Below, piece after piece: positions 38,080 through 45,426 of a stretch of 64,000 nucleotides of DNA. The stretch spans positions 1 to 64,000 of the forward strand of contig CAVWFN010000014.1 of NCBI GenBank assembly GCA_963754285.1, read 5' to 3'. The notes under the pieces were generated by a model. It had not been told where the DNA came from. It did not search any database and saw only the letters and a list, made by a program, of their open reading frames with translations. Every line of letters begins with the position of its first letter. Position 1 is the stretch's first letter. The translations under genes were made by a program, and so were the position numbers. Source of the DNA: RYN-133 sp963754285 (lineage in GTDB: Bacteria; Actinomycetota; Actinomycetes; Mycobacteriales; Jatrophihabitantaceae).

Positions 38080-39143
38080 ACGACTCACGCACTGAGGCCG
38101 ACGTGCGAGCGGCCCTCGATCTGCTTGCTCAGGACGCGCCGGACGTCGCCGATCTACTGCGCCCTTTCACGGCAGGGAGACAGCGCAGTCGGGCGTATTG
38201 GCTGGTTCCGCTCGCTGCCGCCGTCGTCGCGGTTCTGGTCGCGGCCGGCATCGCCGCGCTGTATCTCACTCACTCGGCGCGGCAATCGACCGAACGTGAC
38301 AGGGCGACCATCCACCCGAGTTTGCCGAAGGGTATGCGGCTGGCCAGTTACGGCCAGGTCTCGGTTCAGGTCCCTTCGAATCTGCCCACGCGGACCTCGC
38401 TGTGTGGTGGCCCGGTCTCGCACGAGGTGGTCGCAACCGACGGAGCCGCCTACTACTGCCCAGTAGCGACTGATCGCCTCGCGGCTCGTCCCGGAATGGT
38501 GATCTGGTTCAGCGCGCGCAATGAAGGGTCGCCCTACGCAAACATCTCGACATCTCCCGCGCGGGTCGACGGGCAGCCGGCCTGGCGCGGATATGCCGCC
38601 GGCCGCCCCGGTCTCGGACGAGGAGTCTCCGGCGTGGTCAGGCTCCCGAACGAGTCCATCACCGTCGGGGTCACTGCAGCCACGCGCCAGCAAGTCGACA
38701 GCGTGCTTTCGTCGATCCGCGTTGCCAGCCACGACGCACTTGGATGCGCCGCCACATTGCACGCGGCGACCACGAGCCCCCCTGGTCCCGCCAATCTTCT
38801 GGTGCCCGGCCAGCCGATGTTCACCGTGCGATGCGTCTACTCGACCGCCAGCAGCATCCAAGGTCTGTTGATCGGGAGCTTTGACCTGGGACCGTCCGCG
38901 ACCCGTCAGCTCGTTGCAGCCCTGAACGACCTGAGCCCGGATCCCTGCAACTGCGTGCACGGCGGGACACCCGAACCAGGACTTGCAGAGGTGCTCTATT
39001 TCCACTACGGCGATCAGTCGACCGTGCGCATCACCGGAACGCTCGGGGCCGGGCTGGACAGCTACTCGAACAGCAAGCGCGAAGTAGCCAACTACGACGG
39101 GACAATCGGCCAGATGCTGGTAAGGCTGAGCAACCGACGCTGA
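38076..39143 (+). CDS. Membrane-anchored putative anti-sigma partner
   Basis: A 355-residue protein with a 40-residue cytoplasmic head (VRAALDLLAQDAPDVADLLRPF), one membrane segment (YWLVPLAAAVVAVLVAAGIAAL) and a large extracytoplasmic domain with several Cys (SLCGGP, YYCPVA, DPCNCVHGG). The ATGA overlap with the sigma gene supports a regulatory pairing. No known anti-sigma zinc motif is visible. Confidence 0.78.
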   Translation: MNDSRTEADVRAALDLLAQDAPDVADLLRPFTAGRQRSRAYWLVPLAAAVVAVLVAAGIAALYLTHSARQSTERDRATIHPSLPKGMRLASYGQVSVQVPSNLPTRTSLCGGPVSHEVVATDGAAYYCPVATDRLAARPGMVIWFSARNEGSPYANISTSPARVDGQPAWRGYAAGRPGLGRGVSGVVRLPNESITVGVTAATRQQVDSVLSSIRVASHDALGCAATLHAATTSPPGPANLLVPGQPMFTVRCVYSTASSIQGLLIGSFDLGPSATRQLVAALNDLSPDPCNCVHGGTPEPGLAEVLYFHYGDQSTVRITGTLGAGLDSYSNSKREVANYDGTIGQMLVRLSNRR

Positions 39144-39169
39144 GACTCGCCCCGTCTGGGGCTAGTTCA

Positions 39170-39219
39170 CAAGATCAACGATCGCGCACTCATCTCGGCG
39201 GATCCGGTCGTTGATCTTG
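39170..39219. repeat. 12-bp inverted repeat after the sigma/anti-sigma operon
   Basis: CAAGATCAACGA (39170-39181) pairs perfectly with TCGTTGATCTTG (39208-39219) around 26 bp. It starts 27 bp after the stop codon and lies between convergent genes, so a terminator or mRNA-stabilising role is possible. Confidence 0.6.
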
Positions 39220-39355
39220 ACCCACATGCGCCCGGGATTGATTCAGATGCGACCGCCTTGCGGACCTGATCAGGAATGTCGACGGGCTCAAACCGCTGGC
39301 CTAAAACCGAGGTTCGATACGTCCGCGCCCCGCGGCCGGGCTGCCACCGGTGTCG

Positions 39356-40432
39356 TCATGGAGTGCCGTAATGGGCTGCGACGACATCGAACGCGGCTTT
39401 GGCGTCGTAGCGCTCTCCTGGCCAGCGTTGAGATTCGATGCGGTGCGGAAGTCCCTTGACCAGGCTCATGCCGTCCATGTCCCTGTCAAAGCGCGGGTTG
39501 TCGTCGTAGCAGGTGTCCGGCGTCGAAAACGACGCGACAAACCAGCCGGCGACAGCGGAGCCCTCGAGGATGCCGAGCGTCTCGTCGAGTTCGGTGGCCT
39601 GACCAGGCTCATCGCGGACGTAACCGGGCTTGTTGCGTACCCGCACGAGCCTGCCAAGGAACTGGTGGAGCACGAAGCTGGCGGTGTCGGTGATCCCTAA
39701 CCCGAGCGCCCCGGATGCAGAGGCTCCGGCGTAGGTGCGCATCCCGACCTCGCTCACCACAACCGGGAGGCCGGTAGCCAGATGCGGTTCCAGCATCTCC
39801 AGGTAGCGGTCTTTGACCCGGTCGTCTCGGTAGTGATCGACGCCGACAATGTCGAAGGACTGCCAGTCGGGCCGCTCGAACGACAGCGACGCGTAGGTGA
39901 GAGGTCCTTCGAACACGGAGCGCAGTTCCGCGGCGAGCATGGTGAGGTACCGGGCCAGGTCGCCGCTGTGGAGCAGGGCCGGGTCGGCCTTTATGCGTGC
40001 GAGGCGGTCGGTGAGACGTTTGCCCGGCACGAGCCTGCGTACGAACAGCGTTGCCTCGCTGCCCGCGACGAAGGTGACCTGCCCGCCCGGGCGCCTCCGC
40101 AGCACTTCGGCATGGCGCGCCATAGCGACCGTCCTCCGAACGGTCTCCGCCGGGTCATAGTCAAAGACTGCCGGCGAATACCACAGCCCGAGTCCGGCTT
40201 CAACGACCGCGGTCGCGACGGTGTCGAGCCGAACCGGGTCGCTGGCGACGACACGCACATGGGTCGCGTGCAGTTCGTCGCGGATCACCTCGACTTCTCG
40301 ACGCATCACACGCTCGTCCAGGTGGCGGCGGGTCGGACGCTGGCCGCGACCAAAGACCGTGCCGGCGTCGTAGATCACTCCCCGAATCCGAGGTGTCACC
40401 CTCCCATCATCGTCCGCGTCGACGTCGAGCAT
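39356..40432 (-). CDS. TIM-barrel glycosidase-like protein
   Basis: A 358-residue protein reading RIRGVIYDAGTVFG, MRREVEVIRDELHATHVRVVASDPVRLDTVATAVVEAGLGLWYSPAVFDYDP, VTFVAGSEATLFVRRLVPG, FDIVGVDHYRD and LPVVVSEVGMRTYAGA. The succession of beta-alpha units with HVRV, E in SEAT and SEVG suggests a glycoside-hydrolase-like barrel. Relatives in Streptomyces are often labelled abortive infection proteins, a name without good support. No signal peptide. Substrate unknown. Confidence 0.75.
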   Translation of the reverse strand: MLDVDADDDGRVTPRIRGVIYDAGTVFGRGQRPTRRHLDERVMRREVEVIRDELHATHVRVVASDPVRLDTVATAVVEAGLGLWYSPAVFDYDPAETVRRTVAMARHAEVLRRRPGGQVTFVAGSEATLFVRRLVPGKRLTDRLARIKADPALLHSGDLARYLTMLAAELRSVFEGPLTYASLSFERPDWQSFDIVGVDHYRDDRVKDRYLEMLEPHLATGLPVVVSEVGMRTYAGASASGALGLGITDTASFVLHQFLGRLVRVRNKPGYVRDEPGQATELDETLGILEGSAVAGWFVASFSTPDTCYDDNPRFDRDMDGMSLVKGLPHRIESQRWPGERYDAKAAFDVVAAHYGTP

Positions 40433-40476
40433 GTTGGTCGGTCGGTTATGCGTGTTTCGACCTAGTCGCTCGGCAT

Positions 40477-41637
40477 CTACCGAAGCCGCAAAGGATTCGG
40501 TGTTCTACCGATGCGTGGGGGAGTCGCACGGTATGCGCCTGACGGTCCGACCTGATCGTGTGCGATGGAGCGCGGCAGGTAGTCGCTGCGCAAGATGGTG
40601 GCGGCGAGTTCGCCGCGGCTGCGGGTTCCGGTCTTGGTGAAGATCGATTTGAGGTGGTCTTGGATGGTGGCGGCGCTCAGGTGCAGGGTGGTCGTCATCT
40701 GTTTGGTCGACAGTCCGCGACAGACCAGTTCGGTGATCGTAGTTTCTCGGTCGGTGAGCCCATGCGCGAGCATGATCAGCGAAGCGGTGTCGGCCGGGTC
40801 CGCTGCGTCGATGATGACCGCTACCGCGTCGGTCGGGTCAGTGCTCATCCACGAGGCGTGCAGGACTGCCCACCGGCCGAGGCGGGTCCGTACCCGTAGG
40901 CGCGGCAGTGCCGGTTGGGCTGCGTGTAGATGACGCAGCCGCAGGGCCAGGGTCGTGATCTCGACAGGAAGCTCGGAGCCGTCCGCGGGGACTCCGAGTT
41001 CTTCGAGCCAGCCTGCGGCCGCCTCGTTCATGCCGGTGAGTGTTGCGTCGGCGGCGAGCAGCACGAGCCCCGGACCCTGCCCTGGGTCTTCATAGGTGCA
41101 GGCCTGAGTGAGCAGTCCCATGCGAATGCCTTCACCCAAGTGCGGGGCGATGCGTTGCACGAAACGTGCTTCCTCCGGTGTGAACGCCGACCGCGCCTCG
41201 CGGTGCAGGCACAGATATCCCCAGCACCGTCCGCGAGTGCGGAGGACTGCCCGAAGTTCGTCTTGTAGCCCCAGCGGGGCGAAGATGTCGGTGTAACGCT
41301 GACTGCGTGCCGGCTTACCGTCGGTCGCGGTCATCAAGGTGGCGACGGACGCGGGCTGCTGGGCAAGATCGGTCCACTTGTTCACATCGTCGTCGAGGAA
41401 CTCGTTGGCGATGAAATAGCTCCCCGACTCGGCCGGCAGCCCTTCCCTGAACGCTTGGGTGAACAGCATCGTGGCGGGATCGACTGCAGCCCACCACAGC
41501 GCGTCGACAGGGACGACCTGCCGCAGCCGGGGCAGCACCTCGGCCCGCAACGCTTCGGGCGCGAGCCCGGAACGGCATGCCTTGATCACTGCGTCGGTGA
41601 GATTGTCGAGCGCTGCTCCAGCGAGCATCGGCCTCAT
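40477..41637 (-). CDS. LuxR-family transcriptional regulator with GAF-like sensor
   Basis: The N-terminal region (LRQVVPVDALWWAAVDPATMLF, AVLRTRGRCWGYLCLHREARSAFTPEEARFVQRIAPHLGEGIR) is GAF-like. The C-terminal helix-turn-helix is LTDRETTITELVCRGLSTKQMTTTLHLSAATIQDHLKSIFTKTGTRSRGELAATIL. This layout is frequent in actinobacteria for one-component regulators. A 40-residue Arg/Pro-rich tail follows the HTH. It lies 15 bp downstream of a monooxygenase-like gene on the same strand. Confidence 0.9.
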   Translation of the reverse strand: MRPMLAGAALDNLTDAVIKACRSGLAPEALRAEVLPRLRQVVPVDALWWAAVDPATMLFTQAFREGLPAESGSYFIANEFLDDDVNKWTDLAQQPASVATLMTATDGKPARSQRYTDIFAPLGLQDELRAVLRTRGRCWGYLCLHREARSAFTPEEARFVQRIAPHLGEGIRMGLLTQACTYEDPGQGPGLVLLAADATLTGMNEAAAGWLEELGVPADGSELPVEITTLALRLRHLHAAQPALPRLRVRTRLGRWAVLHASWMSTDPTDAVAVIIDAADPADTASLIMLAHGLTDRETTITELVCRGLSTKQMTTTLHLSAATIQDHLKSIFTKTGTRSRGELAATILRSDYLPRSIAHDQVGPSGAYRATPPRIGRTPNPLRLR

Positions 41638-41652
41638 CTCCCTAACCGCACT

Positions 41653-41943
41653 CTAGGCCTGCGCGACTACCTCGTAGCTCGCGCGCGCAGTCAGTTCCAC
41701 CCCGGTAGCCGCGACTGTGGTCGCACGGCTCTGCTCGGCGAACCGATCTGTTGCCTGCGCCGCGGCCTCGGTCTCCCACAGGGTGACCGTCAGTGCCGAG
41801 CCGGCCTGATGGTCGACCAGGAAGACCACACCGGCGTTGCCGGGCAGCCCCTCGACGAACCCGCGCACCGTGTCGGCGGCGTGATCACTCCACTTCTGCA
41901 ACGCCTCAGGTGATCCGGACCAGGTAGATGATCGTGCGAACAT
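41653..41943 (-). CDS. Antibiotic-biosynthesis-monooxygenase-like small protein
   Basis: A 96-residue dimeric alpha/beta-barrel protein: FARSSTWSGSPEALQKWSDHAADTVRGFVEGLPGNAGVVFLVDHQAGSALTVTLWETEAAAQATDRFAEQSRATTVAATG. This is the ABM fold of haem-degrading and quinone-forming monooxygenases, but many members have no known reaction. Probably in an operon with the LuxR gene. Confidence 0.75.
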   Translation of the reverse strand: MFARSSTWSGSPEALQKWSDHAADTVRGFVEGLPGNAGVVFLVDHQAGSALTVTLWETEAAAQATDRFAEQSRATTVAATGVELTARASYEVVAQA

Positions 41944-41989
41944 ATGTCGCCCCTTTCCTCACCCATCACTGTCGCCGCACCGGCCCCGA

Positions 41990-42238
41990 ATGTCTGTCCC
42001 AGAATTCTGGGGGGGCGTGGCCCAACCCGAAGCGCGAGCGCCGGTACGGGATTGCGCAGTCGCCAGCGATGCCGACATGCTGACGATCTGCACGCCGGCC
42101 GGTGTTGAGAACTTCTTCCGCGCGGCCGGCCACGACATGGCTGCTCCCAAACCAGAGGGATGGACGGTCACCCTTGCGACCCTTGCCGCAACGGCAGCAA
42201 CATCCGGACGGCAGATACTCGGTCCGCCTCCTGCGTGA
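41990..42238 (+). pseudogene. Cupin-protein 3' remnant
   Basis: The end of this frame, from ATG 42077, reads MLTICTPAGVENFFRAAG and closes with SGRQILGPPPA. This is how many cupin-domain proteins of actinobacteria end (a CTPAGFERFF motif and a final EILGPPP). The cupin beta-barrel itself is missing, and the first 29 codons resemble nothing. It is best read as a degraded fragment in a 407-bp stretch (41944-42350) without an intact gene. Confidence 0.55.
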
Positions 42239-42350
42239 GACCGCATCCCGCGTCATCGCACAGTCCGGAGGGACGAAGCCTGCGCGCACCTTGCACAGGA
42301 AACGCGCGCACCATGGAGGAGTCATACCTCCAAAGATTGGCGCAAGCGCC

Positions 42351-43121
42351 ATGGCAAAGATCGATCTGACCAAACACAGCGGCCGAGTGCGACGGCCCGG
42401 CGTGCCCGCCGGCCCTGTCCAGGCTTACATCCTGCTGGCCTTCGGCGTGCTCGATCTCCTCAACCGATCGCCCATCGGGGCGGTGTTCGTCGTACTGGGC
42501 TGCTACGTGCTCTACCGCGGCAGGGCCGCCTCCGTACCCGTCCCGGACTTGGGCGCGGTCAGCACGCGCCGCGCCGATCAGGTCATGGCTCTAGCCACGA
42601 CCGCGCTCCCCGACTGGTGGACCATCGATCAGTACCGCGCTCGCGTAGTGCCGATCGGTGACGCCGGCCAGCCGGCCTTTCCGCTGGTCGATCTGCAGGG
42701 CCACGTCACTGGCGCGCTCTCGCGTGCCGACCTCGACCAGGTTGCGCGCACCACCACGACCGATGTTCGACTGCGCGACCTGGCGCGGCGCCGCCGTCGT
42801 CCAATGGTGATAGTCACCCGGGACAGCTCGCCCAACGCATTGGCAAACGCAGTCGTGCGGCACGATGCGATCGCCGTTGTCGTCAACGCCGACCAGCACC
42901 CGCTCGGCGTAATCACCCGGTCCGAAATCGCGCACGACGAAGGACGTAGCTGCTTAGCGTGCATACGTATCAACTTGCCTGTGCACCATTCTCACCATCG
43001 AGGGCTATGGCGCGCGGTCGGCGTGAGATCCGGTCACACTCTTATCGCGCGAATGATCAGGTCTTCCTCTCCAGTGGTCGGTTCGCCTGCGCCCCGGCGG
43101 GCACAACGGAGGAAGACGTGA
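42351..43121 (+). CDS. Membrane protein with CBS-like region (possible site-2-protease remnant)
   Basis: A hydrophobic hairpin (AYILLAFGVLDLLNRSPIGAVFVVLGCYVLYRG, residues 24-57) is followed by two CBS-like segments (ARVVPIGDAGQPAFPLVDLQGHVTGALSRADL and RRPMVIVTRDSSPNALANAVVRHDAIAVVVNADQHPLGVITRSEI). The layout equals the C-terminal part of M50 metalloproteases of the Rip3/SpoIVFB-CBS type, without the HExxH catalytic domain. The last 55 residues are Arg-rich and dissimilar to such proteases. It may be a truncated copy or a stand-alone CBS sensor. Confidence 0.6.
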   Translation: MAKIDLTKHSGRVRRPGVPAGPVQAYILLAFGVLDLLNRSPIGAVFVVLGCYVLYRGRAASVPVPDLGAVSTRRADQVMALATTALPDWWTIDQYRARVVPIGDAGQPAFPLVDLQGHVTGALSRADLDQVARTTTTDVRLRDLARRRRRPMVIVTRDSSPNALANAVVRHDAIAVVVNADQHPLGVITRSEIAHDEGRSCLACIRINLPVHHSHHRGLWRAVGVRSGHTLIARMIRSSSPVVGSPAPRRAQRRKT

Positions 43122-43216
43122 TCAGCCCGGCTGCTCTTGTGCTCGACCAGCGGCTCAATCGTTAGTAGGCAACCATCCGGGATGTCCGTTTGCGTCACCA
43201 GGACGATTCGTCGTGG

Positions 43217-44050
43217 TCAGCCGGGTCGAAGCTCCGCGCGTTGAGCAGTCGTCGCCAACGTGGTGTAGCACATTGTGAAACTGCCGCCGAGTGCATCGAT
43301 CGCGACGCCGACCTCACCGAGGATTTCGGCCAACTGGTCGGGACGCACTCGGGTGAGGCCGCCGGTCGTCGGAAGCAGTGCGAGCCATTCGTCGCGCGCG
43401 TAGCGCCGGTCCCAGTCAAATCGCCACTGGGCAGGTTCGCCGAACTGGTTGGTTTCTCGGATCGTGTCGGCGATCTTGGCGTATGCCGCTAGGTAGGTCT
43501 GCACCGGGCGGCGAGCGGGATGGTTGGCGAACGGCGAGTCCGGCACCACCCGTCGAAGGGCCGAAGCGAACGGCTCTGCCACCTCGATCGGCGGTTCGTA
43601 GAGATGGCTGAAGATCGCAAGTCGCCCGCTCGGACGCAGAACCTGGGCCGCCTTCGCGACACCAACGATCGGGTCGACCCAGTGCCACGATTGAGCTGCG
43701 ACGACCGCGTCGAACATCCGGCCGGAGGAATCCCAGTCCTCGAAGGCTGCGATCTCGACGGGCACGCCGTGCTCGCGCGCGAACTCGGCCATGCGTTCGT
43801 CGGGGTCGATCCCGAGCACGTTGCAGCCCGCGGCTTGAAACTGACGAGCCGCAATGCCGGTGCCGCACCCGACGTCGAGGACGGCGCGACCCGGGATCTC
43901 GGCAATGACGCGCTCGACCAGAGCACTCGGGTATGCGGGCCGCGCCTTGTCATACAGCCTTACGTCGATGCCGAACGACTCGGCCATCGCTCGGGCTTTG
44001 TGCAGCTCGGTCGGCGACCTCTGCGACCGGCCCGGTGACGGCGCTGACAT
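43217..44050 (-). CDS. Class I SAM-dependent methyltransferase
   Basis: A 277-residue methyltransferase of the UbiE/YcgJ type: YDKARPAYPSALVERVIAEIPGRAVLDVGCGTGIAARQFQAAGCNVLGIDPDERMAEFAREHG, motif FDAVVAAQSWHWVDP near residue 112, and VLRPSGRLAIFSHLYEPP. The SQSWHWVD-like segment is typical of a group with small-molecule substrates. Substrate unknown. Convergent with nothing nearby; the cox-like genes follow on the same strand upstream. Confidence 0.88.
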   Translation of the reverse strand: MSAPSPGRSQRSPTELHKARAMAESFGIDVRLYDKARPAYPSALVERVIAEIPGRAVLDVGCGTGIAARQFQAAGCNVLGIDPDERMAEFAREHGVPVEIAAFEDWDSSGRMFDAVVAAQSWHWVDPIVGVAKAAQVLRPSGRLAIFSHLYEPPIEVAEPFASALRRVVPDSPFANHPARRPVQTYLAAYAKIADTIRETNQFGEPAQWRFDWDRRYARDEWLALLPTTGGLTRVRPDQLAEILGEVGVAIDALGGSFTMCYTTLATTAQRAELRPG

Positions 44051-44137
44051 GTGCCCACGTTACTCAGCGGGGCTCGCCCGACGCTCCTCGGCGATTACGA
44101 TCGAGTGACCCGCCGCAGCCGGTCCGGACGTACGCGG

Positions 44138-44953
44138 TCAGCGGTTGCGCGCCGCTTCGAGCGCGCGGCGGGTGAGCACGCGGGCGAGATGCCGTCGATA
44201 GTCGGTGTCGGCGTTCATGTCGTCGACCGGACTGGTGCCGTCGGTGGCGAGTTCGGCTGCCTCGGCGACCGATGCGCCGTCAGCCAGCGCGGCCTCGGTG
44301 GCACTCGCCCGCAACGGGACGCTGCCCATGTTGGCCAAGGCGACTCGGTCGCCGACAGCGGCGACGCCGACGATCGCCCAGTCGTTCGCACGGCGGGTGA
44401 ACTTCTCGTAGTGCGCACCGCGCGGCCCCGTCCGCGGCACCCGGATCTCGACCAGCATCTCGTCGTCGGCGAGCGCGGTCTCGAAGTAGCCGGTGAAGAA
44501 CTCGCGCGCGGGCACGTCGCGTCGTCCGTTCGGGCCTTGAATCACGAGCGTTGCGTCGGACGCGAGGACGGCCGCCGGCAGGTCGGCGGCGGGGTCGGCG
44601 TGCGCCAGCGATCCGCCGATGGTGCCGCGGTTTCGGATCTGCGGGTCGCCGACGTACGCGGCGACGATCGAGATCAACGGAGCTTCGGCGCGCAGCACAT
44701 CGGACGTGACGAGATCGCGATGTCGGGTCAGTGCGCCGATCGCGACGTCATCACCGTCGACGCGCACGTACGACGACTCGGCGATGCGGCGCACGTCGAT
44801 CAACACCGACGGCACGGCCAGACGCAGTTTCATCATCGGCAGCAGCGAGTGGCCGCCGGCGAGCAACTTCGCTTCGTCGCCGTGCTCGGTGAGCAGGTCG
44901 ATCGCGTGGTCGGCGGACTCGGCGCGCACGTAGTCGAAGGGGGCGGGAATCAT
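44138..44953 (-). CDS. coxM: CO/xanthine-dehydrogenase-like FAD-binding medium subunit
   Basis: A 271-residue flavoprotein with both FAD motifs: AKLLAGGHSLLPMMKLRLA near residue 30 and the TIGGSLAHADPAADLPAAVLA loop near 105. It transfers electrons from the 2Fe-2S subunit. ATG 44953 overlaps the small-subunit stop. The gene order in transcription is large, small, medium. Confidence 0.92.
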   Translation of the reverse strand: MIPAPFDYVRAESADHAIDLLTEHGDEAKLLAGGHSLLPMMKLRLAVPSVLIDVRRIAESSYVRVDGDDVAIGALTRHRDLVTSDVLRAEAPLISIVAAYVGDPQIRNRGTIGGSLAHADPAADLPAAVLASDATLVIQGPNGRRDVPAREFFTGYFETALADDEMLVEIRVPRTGPRGAHYEKFTRRANDWAIVGVAAVGDRVALANMGSVPLRASATEAALADGASVAEAAELATDGTSPVDDMNADTDYRRHLARVLTRRALEAARNR

Positions 44954-45426
44954 GCGGTGGCCGCCTTGCGTTCGCGTGCTGCGGCGAGCACCGCGCGGAC
45001 GATGTTGTGGTAGCCGGTGCACCGGCACAGGTTGCCTTCGAGTCCGGTGCGGACGTCGTCCTCGGTCAGGTCGGGATTGCGTTCGACGAGCGCCGTCGCT
45101 GCCATGACCATGCCCGGTGTGCAGAAGCCGCACTGCAAGCCGTGTTCGGCACGGAAAGCACGTTGCACCGGATGCAGTTCGTCGGTGCTCGGCGCAAGCC
45201 CTTCGAGGGTGGTGATCGCCGCGCCGTCGGTAGCGACCGTGAGGACGGTGCACGACTTCACCGCTTCGCCGTCGACGTGGACGGTGCAGGCGCCGCACGA
45301 TGTCGTGTCGCAGCCGATGTTGGTTGCCCGCAGCCCGCACACGTCGCGCAGGTAGTGCGCGAGCAGCAGACGCGGTTCGACATCGTCGGTCCGTGCATCG
45401 CCGTTGACGGTGAGCTCGACCTGCAT
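44950..45426 (-). CDS. coxS: CO/xanthine-dehydrogenase-like 2Fe-2S small subunit
   Basis: A 158-residue protein with a plant-type ferredoxin cluster (GCDTTSCGACTVHVDGEAVKSC) and a second helical 2Fe-2S domain (CGFCTPGMV and CRCTGYHNIVRAV). Both clusters are complete. It overlaps the large-subunit stop codon region by 1 bp and the medium subunit by 4 bp. Confidence 0.94.
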   Translation of the reverse strand: MQVELTVNGDARTDDVEPRLLLAHYLRDVCGLRATNIGCDTTSCGACTVHVDGEAVKSCTVLTVATDGAAITTLEGLAPSTDELHPVQRAFRAEHGLQCGFCTPGMVMAATALVERNPDLTEDDVRTGLEGNLCRCTGYHNIVRAVLAAARERKAATA

